From the NCBI GenBank assembly GCA_002449665.1, contig DJXH01000021.1, forward strand, positions 1 to 6,016: DNA of 6,016 nt. Reading direction: 5' to 3'. This DNA comes from Bacteroidales bacterium UBA7009 (lineage in GTDB: Bacteria; Bacteroidota; Bacteroidia; Bacteroidales; Paludibacteraceae). The position numbers and the translations under genes were made by a program. Below the pieces are notes generated by a model. It did no database searches. It worked only from the letters and a program-made list of their open reading frames with translations, and had not been told where the DNA came from. This document shows, piece after piece, positions 1 to 6,016 of the stretch (the stretch's first letter is position 1; every line of letters starts with the position of its first letter).

Positions 1-232
1 CATACTGACGGATAGTCCACGGGCGCAGAGGATACATGGCGCTGTACGGACCACGAAGGAAAGGAGGAATACCTGAAGCGTAGTTGAGATGCTCCATACC
101 TTCGAGGTCTTCTTTGGTGTAAACGGGCTTGACGTCAATCAGTTCGGGCGTCTGCCAGTGACTTTCATTGGCTCCTTCAACTTTGGTTGCAGAAACCTTA
201 TTGATGTCTATGTCTTTGAAATTTGGTTTCAT
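1..232 (-). CDS. mutB: Methylmalonyl-CoA mutase large (catalytic) subunit, N-terminal 77 residues only
   Basis: This is the catalytic chain of adenosylcobalamin-dependent methylmalonyl-CoA mutase, a cytoplasmic enzyme that interconverts succinyl-CoA and (R)-methylmalonyl-CoA. Only the first 77 codons are present; the gene leaves the window at position 1, so the rest of the TIM barrel and the B12-binding domain cannot be assessed. The ATG is at 232-230 and the protein begins MKPNFKDIDINK. Residues 57-68 (PPFLRGPYSAMY) and 70-77 (RPWTIRQY) match the conserved N-terminal segment that lies along the CoA substrate channel in the family. By alignment from memory to the Propionibacterium shermanii enzyme, Tyr77 corresponds to its active-site Tyr89 and Arg70, Thr73 and Arg75 to its Arg82, Thr85 and Arg87. 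The usual Thr in the family's TMY triplet is Ala65 here. The start lies six bases after the mutA stop, so the two are co-transcribed and probably translationally coupled. No Shine-Dalgarno sequence is visible, as is normal in Bacteroidota. Confidence 0.95.
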   Translation of the reverse strand, partial: MKPNFKDIDINKVSATKVEGANESHWQTPELIDVKPVYTKEDLEGMEHLNYASGIPPFLRGPYSAMYPLRPWTIRQY

Positions 233-238
233 AATTGC

Positions 239-2173
239 TTATTTGTTAAGGAGTTGTTGGTTATATTTCTTAAGCGTTTCGAGGACGTTGCAGCGAACGT
301 GGATGAAGTTTTCGATGCCGAGTTTCTGCAAGTCTTCCATACAAGCGGGAGCACCGGCAACGATAAACATCTCTTTGGCACCTTGCAACTCTTTCCAAGC
401 CTCAGGAGCGTAGGTAGCATACTCATCGTCGCTTGAGCAGAGCACGATGATGTCTGCTTTGGCTTTGCGAGCGGCTTTGATACCTTCCTTGACTGTCTTG
501 AAGCCGTTGTTGTCTATCACCTTATAACCTGCACAAGCGAGGAAGTTGCAAGAGAACTGTGCTCGTGCGATACGCATAGCGAGGTTGCCGATAGTAAGCA
601 TAAAGGCAACAGGCTGTTTCTTAGCACCTTCCGTTTCTAAGCGCAGTGTCTCAAACTCTTCAGCAGCGCGAGCCACAGGCAGGGTCTTAATCGGCGTGTT
701 CTCACAAGCCTCACCGCAACCGCACGATGTAGTGTTCTTCTTGTCTTTGCACGTGCAGATACTACTGCAAGCACCGGCGTTAGCTTTGATTTTCTTGGCA
801 GCCGTTTCGGTGAAGTTGGGGAACTGGTTGGAGCCGAGCAACACCTCTTTACGTTTAGCCACGTCAGCAAGACGGGCTTTGAGGTTGGCGGCAACGGCAT
901 CTTGCACCTTACCCTCTTTCACCATCTGATACATACCGCCTTGCTCTTGAATAGCGAGGAACTGTTTCCAAGCCTCGGCAGCGATGCTATGAGTGAGGTT
1001 TTCGAGGTAGTAGGAACCGGCAGCGGGGTCAACAACCTTGTCGAAGTGGGCCTCTTCTTTGAGCAGCAGTTGCTGATTGCGTGCTATGCGCTCTGCGAAG
1101 TCGGTAGGACGCTCAAAGGTGATGTCAAACGGCGTAACCGTTATCTCGTCCACGCCTGCAAGAGCGGCAGACATAGTCTCTGTCTGCGAGCGGAGCAGAT
1201 TAACGTAAGCGTCAAAGATAGTCATATTAAAGCGTGAAGTTTCTGCGCTGACGTTCATCTTCGCTGCCTCTTTGAGTGCAGCGGTGAAAGCGGGAGCCTT
1301 ATATGCTTCAACGATCTTCGCCCAAAGCATACGACCGGCACGGAACTTGGCAATCTCCATAAAGTAGTTGCCGCCGATACCCATATTAAAGCGGATGTTG
1401 CGTGCTGCCTCGTAGTTGGCTACGCCGGCTTCTGTCATCATCGTCATATACTCTGCACCCCAAGCAAGAGCGTATGCAAGTTCTTGTGCGCAGTATGCGC
1501 CGGAGTTGTTGAGAATAACGCTGTTAACGCCTACAACGCGGTAGTTGACAAGACGCTTTGCTGCCTTGACTGTTGCCACCAACTTTTCCGTAACCTGCTC
1601 ACGGCTAAGGTCTTTGCCCTTAAGCAGCATATTCTTAATCGGGTCAACGTTGATAGAGCCGACAAGTTGCTTGAAGTCATACCCCATACGTCCGTAGTAG
1701 CGGACAAGGATAGAAGCGAGTTCGGGAGCCTTGCAGGCACATACGCTGAAGTTGATAACAACGGCACGAGCATCAATGTCTTGCAGCAAGTTCTTGATAA
1801 AGCGGTAATTAAGTTTCTCTGCATTAAGGCAAAAACCGAGAGAGGTGATACCTTTGTTGAGAATCTCAAGGGCTTTCTTGTTGGCTTTGCGAGCATTGTC
1901 GCAGGCGCAAACATTCTGACGGATAGCCCATTCGTTGTTGTCTGTTTTGGTGCCGCGAACGTAAGGGAACTGTCCGGGGGCACTGACTGTTGTCTTCAGA
2001 CCCTTCAGGTCTTCCTGACGATAGAAAGGCTGAACATTAAAGCCTTCGGGGGTGCGCCATACAAGTTTCTTGTCGAAATCGGCACCCTTCAAATCAGTTA
2101 TGATCTTCTCCTTCCATTCCTTCGTGGAGATGGCGGGGAAATCAGCTAACAGATTCAATTTTTCTTCTGCCAT
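239..2173 (-). CDS. mutA: Methylmalonyl-CoA mutase small (non-catalytic) subunit
   Basis: This 644-residue protein is the small chain of heterodimeric methylmalonyl-CoA mutase and partners the MutB encoded immediately downstream. In this family the small chain keeps the mutase fold but does not bind cobalamin. The start is ATG at 2173-2171 and the N-terminus (MAEEKLNLLADFPAI) is family-like. Residues 1-450 are the TIM-barrel mutase region, with LVWRTPEGF at 37-45, the MGIGGNYFMEIAKFRAGRML stretch at 264-283 and VDPAAGSYYLENLT at 381-394. Residues about 520-644 are a degenerate B12-binding-like Rossmann domain. The DxHxxG cobalamin motif is absent; the corresponding stretch reads TIGNLAMR, as expected for a non-catalytic chain. 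The odd part is the linker at about 463-495, which carries six cysteines (469, 473, 475, 484, 486, 490) in the pattern C-x3-C-x-C-x8-C-x-C-x3-C. Two further CAC pairs occur at 89/91 and 145/147, and there are 17 Cys in all. No frameshift is seen. No B12 riboswitch or clear promoter is visible in the 85-nt upstream gap. Confidence 0.96.
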   Translation of the reverse strand: MAEEKLNLLADFPAISTKEWKEKIITDLKGADFDKKLVWRTPEGFNVQPFYRQEDLKGLKTTVSAPGQFPYVRGTKTDNNEWAIRQNVCACDNARKANKKALEILNKGITSLGFCLNAEKLNYRFIKNLLQDIDARAVVINFSVCACKAPELASILVRYYGRMGYDFKQLVGSINVDPIKNMLLKGKDLSREQVTEKLVATVKAAKRLVNYRVVGVNSVILNNSGAYCAQELAYALAWGAEYMTMMTEAGVANYEAARNIRFNMGIGGNYFMEIAKFRAGRMLWAKIVEAYKAPAFTAALKEAAKMNVSAETSRFNMTIFDAYVNLLRSQTETMSAALAGVDEITVTPFDITFERPTDFAERIARNQQLLLKEEAHFDKVVDPAAGSYYLENLTHSIAAEAWKQFLAIQEQGGMYQMVKEGKVQDAVAANLKARLADVAKRKEVLLGSNQFPNFTETAAKKIKANAGACSSICTCKDKKNTTSCGCGEACENTPIKTLPVARAAEEFETLRLETEGAKKQPVAFMLTIGNLAMRIARAQFSCNFLACAGYKVIDNNGFKTVKEGIKAARKAKADIIVLCSSDDEYATYAPEAWKELQGAKEMFIVAGAPACMEDLQKLGIENFIHVRCNVLETLKKYNQQLLNK

Positions 2174-2258
2174 GATTTTGAAAATGTTAATTGGTTGATA
2201 TTTATTATTTTATTTTTTATTAAGTTATCAAGATATTTCGGCTTAGGAAAAACCTTTA
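2174..2258. other. AT-rich intergenic gap between nuclease and mutA
   Basis: This 85-nt gap follows the nuclease stop (TGA, with an in-frame TAA directly after it) and precedes the mutA ATG. Positions about 2190-2225 are almost pure A/T. I find no convincing TAnnTTTG box on the minus strand with a matching upstream TTTG, and no GC-rich hairpin followed by a T run. The mutAB promoter is therefore either a weak match to the consensus, located inside the 3' end of the nuclease gene, or replaced by readthrough from it. Confidence 0.6.
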
Positions 2259-4283
2259 TCAGAGCACGACCTTTCTGCCCATAGCATCATACCAAGCCTC
2301 GCCGACCTTTATATATAGTCTGCCATCGATGATGAGTTTTTCCGCTTTGTCGACAGCCGTGTCGCCCAATGCAGCCTCTATGTCGGTCGAGCCATCGCAA
2401 GACACTATGTAATCACTGTAGATAGTTTGTGTCTGGCTGTCAGACGAGGTAACGGTCATACGCGAAATTGCTCTATAACTCTTTGTCCCGCCTATGGTAA
2501 ACACCACTTCATCAGCAAGCCCCGTCCAAGTGTCAGTACTGAAAGTGCCGGTATTGACAGAAATAGTATTGCTATTGTCGTTGCTGCCAAACTCCAAGAC
2601 TATCTTTGACACATTATTACCTTTCACTCTTATCTGCGATTTGGCATAAACACGCACAGCACTGCCGCCGGTATAATATCTTGCCGGATTAGAGGCACTT
2701 GCCTGTTCAAAAGATATTTCCACATTACCTATTGTCTTCGATGTTACATCCTGACCATTAGTATATCCGGACGTGAAATCAGCAGTCGTCTCTTTGCTGC
2801 CCGAACCCTCAATCGTAGTAACATTAGCAAAGACAGCATAAAAACGAACATCAGTATTGACCACCGGTGCTTCGTCGGAAACCATAAACAAATCTCCGGG
2901 TGCTTCCTGTCTCACTCCGTCAAATGGCGTTGCCGTCCAGCCGACAAACACGCTGCTTGTAGCCGAACAACTCTCTATATCGCTCGGTATATTCTGCGGC
3001 ACACTGCCTTCTGCCACCTGCGTATCACCTTCGCCCATATATTCCGCGCCGTTTACTATCCACTGCAAATTACACTCCTTGCTGCAACTTCCGATAAGAC
3101 TGACGGTTACATCCTCCGTTTGAGCGCACTTGATAGTAAGCACCGCGCTATGGCTGCCTACGCTCTTAGGCGAATATGTTACTTTTATACTGTTCGTGCC
3201 GTTGGCAGCCGCAGCCGCTATACTTGCAGGCGATACGGAAAAAACATCGGCATCGCCGGTAATACTCATCGTTATCCCCGACGAGAGTTTGTTGCCCGTC
3301 AGAGTAAATGTCTGCTCGCCGCTCATACCCGCCAAGACCGAAACAAAGACTATACGGCTCTTGGACACAGAGATATACGGCGAAAGAGAAGCACGCGAAC
3401 CATCACTTACTGACGGCACAAATCCCTCATCCGACGAGGACACAAGGTCAGCGGCAAAACTGACATTGCTGCCTTTCTTCTCACCCCAGATATACTCCGC
3501 AAGATACGGATAGTCAATAAACGGATTACGGTTGTGCTGGACACCATAAACGGCATTGTTGCGGTCAATCTCTTTCTGCGAAACAGGATCTTGCCTGTGC
3601 CATTTGAGAAACAGATTAACAGCGTATGCAGTCAGCCCCGACTTCTCATTGCTGTACGTAAAGACGGCTGTACCCTCACTTGATTGTGTAAAATTGGTTT
3701 TCGTATAACACGTTGCCATATACAGATAATTGCGCGCTATATCACCTTTGTACTCATCGTCAGGCTCAAACACCGTACCCGAAAAGCCCGAAAAAGAGCT
3801 ACTGCCTATATGCCCGAGCGAATGTGTGTCGCCGGCTATATAATCAGTATTATTTGTCTCACCGTATGGCATATTACCACGGTAATTATTTACTCGCGCA
3901 TCAGTAGGAATAACGTGAAAGAGGTCGGAATACATCGGCGTGCCCTTCTTAAACCACGAAGACGGCACTGAATGTTCTTTGTTCCAACACTGGCAGACCT
4001 TGCTTTGAGAACAGCCGGTCTGGGTCGTGGAAAAACCGCAAGTGGAATACATATCCCATATCTTCCCGTCTGCATCTACATCCGTCTTGGCATATTGTTC
4101 CCCTAAACTTCCGTAACTTATCTCCGTATGGCTTGCTATAATCGAGTGCAGAGCCTGCCTTAACGCCTCACCCTGCTTGCCGTCTGCATTTTTATAATAT
4201 CCAGCAGGTATTTCCGCCGAGAGATATAACGGCAACAATGACATCACTACCACACCAAATAAGCGTATCTTATTCTTTCCCAT
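2259..4283 (-). CDS. Secreted modular endonuclease I (ββα-metal nuclease) with probable T9SS C-terminal tail
   Basis: This 674-residue exported nuclease belongs to the endonuclease I/EndA-Vvn family, which cleaves DNA (often RNA too) non-specifically using Mg2+. Residues 1-23 form a Sec signal peptide with likely cleavage after LSA. The nuclease domain spans about 24-270. NKEHSVPSSWF (101-111) holds Glu103 and His104, the expected metal ligand and general base. DLFHVIPTDARVNN (120-133) leads to Asn137, the probable second metal ligand. KGDIARNYLYMATCY (179-193) and QHNRNPFIDYP (249-259) are further family hallmarks. Cys82, 91, 97 and 99 may form disulfides. Then come a HYDIN/BACON-like Ig-type domain (about 302-400), an InlB-repeat-like module (about 403-488), another beta-rich module (about 500-615), and a tail (about 641-674: KLIIDGRLYIKVGEAWYDAMGRK) resembling Bacteroidales T9SS-type sorting tails. 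ATG 4283 is chosen because a promoter -7 box lies at 4333-4340; a longer reading from TTG 4346 would begin upstream of it. Likely roles are nutrient scavenging from external DNA or biofilm turnover (inferred). The tail assignment is the least certain part. Confidence 0.9.
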   Translation of the reverse strand: MGKNKIRLFGVVVMSLLPLYLSAEIPAGYYKNADGKQGEALRQALHSIIASHTEISYGSLGEQYAKTDVDADGKIWDMYSTCGFSTTQTGCSQSKVCQCWNKEHSVPSSWFKKGTPMYSDLFHVIPTDARVNNYRGNMPYGETNNTDYIAGDTHSLGHIGSSSFSGFSGTVFEPDDEYKGDIARNYLYMATCYTKTNFTQSSEGTAVFTYSNEKSGLTAYAVNLFLKWHRQDPVSQKEIDRNNAVYGVQHNRNPFIDYPYLAEYIWGEKKGSNVSFAADLVSSSDEGFVPSVSDGSRASLSPYISVSKSRIVFVSVLAGMSGEQTFTLTGNKLSSGITMSITGDADVFSVSPASIAAAAANGTNSIKVTYSPKSVGSHSAVLTIKCAQTEDVTVSLIGSCSKECNLQWIVNGAEYMGEGDTQVAEGSVPQNIPSDIESCSATSSVFVGWTATPFDGVRQEAPGDLFMVSDEAPVVNTDVRFYAVFANVTTIEGSGSKETTADFTSGYTNGQDVTSKTIGNVEISFEQASASNPARYYTGGSAVRVYAKSQIRVKGNNVSKIVLEFGSNDNSNTISVNTGTFSTDTWTGLADEVVFTIGGTKSYRAISRMTVTSSDSQTQTIYSDYIVSCDGSTDIEAALGDTAVDKAEKLIIDGRLYIKVGEAWYDAMGRKVVL

Positions 4284-4332
4284 AATCTGTACGTTTTTTA
4301 AGCCGCATAATGCGACAAAGATAATAAACGCA

Positions 4333-4364
4333 CAAAGGTACGCCAATATTTTATCTTAACCAAA
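4333..4364 (-). promoter_or_regulatory. Bacteroidota-type promoter of the nuclease gene
   Basis: On the minus strand, TTTG at 4364-4361 (-33 element), a 20-nt spacer and TACCTTTG at 4340-4333 (-7 element) match the Bacteroidota primary sigma consensus TTTG / TAnnTTTG exactly. The predicted transcript starts near 4325-4330, giving a leader of roughly 42-47 nt before ATG 4283. This decides the nuclease start and shows the gene can be transcribed independently of plug. Confidence 0.85.
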
Positions 4365-4386
4365 TAAAATCTGCCCAATTTGGTTA
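4357..4386. repeat. Perfect 9-bp inverted repeat overlapping the nuclease -33 box (possible operator)
   Basis: On the plus strand, TAACCAAAT (4357-4365) and ATTTGGTTA (4378-4386) are exact reverse complements separated by 12 nt. Half-site centres are 21 bp apart, about two helical turns, which would suit a dimeric regulator. The proximal arm contains the -33 TTTG, so a bound protein could block RNA polymerase. A terminator role for plug is less likely because no T run follows either arm. The regulator is unknown. Confidence 0.5.
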
Positions 4387-4415
4387 TATTTTGCACAAAA
4401 CACGGATTATTTGTA

Positions 4416-5777
4416 CTACTGCCCCACTCTCTCCAATCCTATCAGTTCGTCTGCACGACTGCCAAACGGACGGTAATAGACATAGATAGTGTAAGAATTA
4501 TTGGTCTGCCAATGCGACCCTTCGGTGCGGAGCAGTGTCGCCCCCTTGATATACGATGGCATATCGCCTCTTGAATTATGTCTGCCGCGCTCCTTGCTCA
4601 AGAACATATATTGATACTCATACCCGCCTTGCTTGACAAGAGCATTGAGATAATAGCCCTTCCTGTCGTTGTCGTAGGTCATACGGTTGGCAAGCGTAAA
4701 ATCGTTGTAAAATATATCGCCGCCCACATACAGCAGTCCGTCAAAAAACGGCTCAGGCATAGGCAAAAACCAGTGAACCCACATATACTCAGCCTCCGTA
4801 TCGCTGTAGTCCGTCCGCTCGGAGTTGACCACAAACTGACCATTGGCATCCTTGTCATATATATAAGGCGTGCCGGTTTTGTCCGTAGAGAAAGTAACGC
4901 CCCTGTTATCATCCGCCTCAAGCAGCGCGTGATAGTCGTTGTTGTTATATACTATGCGGTTGACATTATATCCTGCATAATAGACTGAATATGTGTCAAA
5001 TCTTCGATACTCGTTTCCGCCTTCAAATATCAGCCTTCTATTATTCTCATAGCGCAGTCTATCCTGCTCTATGTACGTAGGCCTCACGCCGCTTACGCAG
5101 TTGTCCTGCCTGTTGTTCTGTGTTACCACCAATCGTATATCATCCGGATTCTGCAAGTTTATCAACCGTGTATCAATGTCTATATCAAGCTGCTGATACC
5201 TTCCGTTATACTCTTCCTGCGTATTGGCTTTTATTTTGGCAGTTATACCTGCCTTAGGCTGCACGACGCTGAAACATACATCCGCTACCGTTTTTTCCAC
5301 ATCGCCGTCTTCATAGATATGAATAACGTAGTTGCCGCTGTGAGTGATTGCCATATCGGCGTTAGGAAAAGTGAACGAATAATGCGTATAGTCCCGCTGC
5401 GTATTCATAGAGGTCTCATAGTCGGTAATATCCTGCGTGGTAAAACCTTGCAGATAGTCAGCGGACAAGAGGTCGGAACGCCTGAAATCATAATTAAGAT
5501 GATAGACCGTATATGTGTATTGCCTTATCTCGTGGCTCATCTCGTCAAAACTGACAAGCAGACTGTTTTGAGGGTCGCTCCCATCTATCCTGCCGTATTC
5601 GTCAAGCACGAGAAAAGGACGTTGCAATGTCCGCCCGTCCGCATAAAGCATCTGTAGTGTCTTTATGTCCGTGCTGCCTACACGTGTTCGGTATGGCAAC
5701 GCTGTGTTATCGTCTGCATTGACATTTACACAACCGAGCATCAGCAGGCAAAAGATATGTATTTTCAGTCTTTTCAC
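4416..5777 (-). CDS. Type IX secretion system Plug protein (DUF5103)
   Basis: This is a Plug-type T9SS protein (DUF5103 family). In Flavobacterium johnsoniae, Plug binds the periplasmic side of the SprA outer-membrane translocon and keeps the channel sealed. Read from GTG 5777, the protein has 453 residues. Residues 1-21 are a Sec signal peptide (basic KRLK, core IHIFCLLMLGCV, cleavage after VNA before DD). The N-terminal Plug domain contains YHLNYDFRRSDLLSADYLQG (92-111), followed by DYETSMNT (119-126), YTHYSFTFPNADM (130-142) and SGNYVIHIYEDG (147-158). The C-terminal half carries the second conserved region: YRRFDTYSV (257-265), AEYMWVHWFLP (329-339), GLLYVGGD (347-354) and KQGGYEYQYMF (382-392). 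There is no in-frame ATG before residue 31, which would cut away the signal peptide; the other upstream option is GTG 5831. The adjacent nuclease is a plausible cargo of the same system. plug has its own promoter and is separated from the nuclease gene by 132 nt holding a second promoter. Confidence 0.9.
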   Translation of the reverse strand: MKRLKIHIFCLLMLGCVNVNADDNTALPYRTRVGSTDIKTLQMLYADGRTLQRPFLVLDEYGRIDGSDPQNSLLVSFDEMSHEIRQYTYTVYHLNYDFRRSDLLSADYLQGFTTQDITDYETSMNTQRDYTHYSFTFPNADMAITHSGNYVIHIYEDGDVEKTVADVCFSVVQPKAGITAKIKANTQEEYNGRYQQLDIDIDTRLINLQNPDDIRLVVTQNNRQDNCVSGVRPTYIEQDRLRYENNRRLIFEGGNEYRRFDTYSVYYAGYNVNRIVYNNNDYHALLEADDNRGVTFSTDKTGTPYIYDKDANGQFVVNSERTDYSDTEAEYMWVHWFLPMPEPFFDGLLYVGGDIFYNDFTLANRMTYDNDRKGYYLNALVKQGGYEYQYMFLSKERGRHNSRGDMPSYIKGATLLRTEGSHWQTNNSYTIYVYYRPFGSRADELIGLERVGQ

Positions 5778-5781
5778 GTTG

Positions 5782-5813
5782 CAAAGGTAGTGAGAGTTTG
5801 TGTTTTGTGCAAG
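5782..5813 (-). promoter_or_regulatory. Bacteroidota-type promoter of the plug gene
   Basis: On the minus strand, TACCTTTG at 5789-5782 is an exact -7 element. CTTG at 5813-5810 is a one-mismatch -33 element, again with a 20-nt spacer. Transcription should begin a few bases beyond 5782, at or next to the GTG codon at 5777, leaving essentially no leader. The box makes the longer GTG 5831 start unlikely for transcripts from this promoter. Confidence 0.7.
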
Positions 5814-5943
5814 TTTTTGAGCAATTTTCACTTGTATTTAGCAATTGAACATTTGTTTTTTAAGGACATACATAGGAATTACAAACAGATTGGTGGCAGA
5901 TTTATGCCGTATTTACAGTAAAATTTATTTTTGTGTCAAAATA
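5814..5943. other. Divergent intergenic region between plug and the tRNA gene
   Basis: These 130 nt between the two outward-facing promoters are AT-rich. I see no ORF with coding character, no stable GC-rich hairpin and no repeat array. The only pattern noted is a short palindrome-like TTTTG-TGT-CAAAA at 5929-5941, just upstream of the tRNA -33 element. Confidence 0.6.
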
Positions 5944-5975
5944 TTTGCGCAATTGAAAAAATCGCCGTACTTTTG
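5944..5975 (+). promoter_or_regulatory. Bacteroidota-type promoter of the tRNA gene
   Basis: TTTG at 5944-5947, a 20-nt spacer and TACTTTTG at 5968-5975 match the TTTG / TAnnTTTG consensus exactly. The predicted start near 5979-5983 leaves a short 5' leader of about 11-15 nt before the mature tRNA end at 5994, which RNase P would remove. Confidence 0.85.
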
Positions 5976-5993
5976 CAACCGAAAATAAGAGTT

Positions 5994-6016
5994 GCCACTG
6001 TGGCTCAGTTGGTAGA
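5994..6016 (+). tRNA. tRNA gene, 5' 23 nt only (isotype undetermined)
   Basis: GCCACTG (5994-6000) is the 5' strand of the acceptor stem, followed by T8 and G9. GCTC (6003-6006) is the 5' side of the D-stem. AGTTGGTA (6007-6014) is a canonical D-loop with the invariant A14, G18-G19 and A21, and GA begins the D-stem 3' side. The window ends at tRNA position 23, so the anticodon is not visible. The acceptor sequence would fit a Bacteroidota tRNA-Thr, but that is a guess. It is the only plus-strand gene here and is transcribed divergently from plug. Confidence 0.9.

Noticed and set aside
1484..2149. 221-codon open frame on the plus strand opposite mutA
   Set aside because: It lies wholly antisense to a clearly conserved gene, has no recognisable family content, and is explained as a shadow of the GC-biased codons of mutA.
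2246..2256. Possible small hairpin (AGG-TTTTT-CCT on the minus strand) after the nuclease stop as a terminator
   Set aside because: The stem is only three base pairs and no T run follows; it would not form a stable intrinsic terminator.
2174..2258. Cobalamin riboswitch upstream of the B12-dependent mutase genes
   Set aside because: The 85-nt AT-rich gap is too short and lacks any B12-box-like or GC-paired structure.
3130..3513. 127-codon plus-strand open frame opposite the nuclease
   Set aside because: It is antisense to the Ig-like region of the nuclease, shows no domain or signal peptide, and has no promoter of the local consensus type.
4284..4346. N-terminal extension of the nuclease by 21 residues from a TTG codon at 4346
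   Set aside because: It begins upstream of the consensus -7 box (4333-4340), so the transcript from that promoter cannot encode it, and ATG 4283 gives a clean signal peptide.
5727..5741. Lipobox (LMLGC) making the Plug protein a lipoprotein
   Set aside because: Met at -3 and Leu at -2 fit the lipobox poorly, and a good signal peptidase I site (VNA before DD) follows a few residues later.
5778..5831. Longer plug reading frame starting at GTG 5831
   Set aside because: It would put 18 polar residues before the signal peptide and start upstream of the -7 promoter box. It is kept only as an alternative if another promoter lies further upstream.

Overview
The window looks like a piece of a Bacteroidales-type (phylum Bacteroidota) chromosome. 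Four observations support this. The methylmalonyl-CoA mutase is the heterodimeric mutA-mutB type. There is a type IX secretion system (T9SS) Plug/DUF5103 protein, and T9SS is confined to Bacteroidota. The secreted endonuclease I carries the QHNRNPFIDYP signature typical of this phylum. Three promoters have the Bacteroidota form (TTTG or CTTG, 20-nt spacer, TAnnTTTG) rather than sigma70 boxes, and starts lack Shine-Dalgarno sequences. Genus cannot be fixed from this window.

Layout from left to right. Positions 1-232 (minus) hold the first 77 codons of mutB, which runs off the left edge. Positions 239-2173 (minus) hold mutA, complete, six bases upstream of mutB and so in the same operon. Positions 2174-2258 are a very AT-rich gap. 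Positions 2259-4283 (minus) encode a large secreted endonuclease I with three C-terminal beta-rich modules and a T9SS-like tail. Positions 4284-4415 hold the nuclease promoter and a perfect 9-bp inverted repeat covering its -33 element. Positions 4416-5777 (minus) encode the T9SS Plug protein. Positions 5778-5993 are a divergent intergenic region with the plug promoter facing left and a tRNA promoter facing right. Positions 5994-6016 (plus) are the first 23 nt of a tRNA gene cut by the right edge.

Two themes are visible. The first is central metabolism: MutA and MutB form the adenosylcobalamin-dependent enzyme that interconverts succinyl-CoA and (R)-methylmalonyl-CoA, which these anaerobes commonly use for propionate formation. 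The second is secretion: a T9SS machinery component sits next to a probable T9SS cargo nuclease, though each has its own promoter.

I see no clear undescribed multi-gene system, mobile element, CRISPR array or phage here. The points most worth a second look are a six-cysteine cluster in the interdomain linker of MutA, the operator-like palindrome over the nuclease promoter, and the plug promoter whose predicted transcription start falls on the likely GTG start codon, implying a leaderless mRNA.
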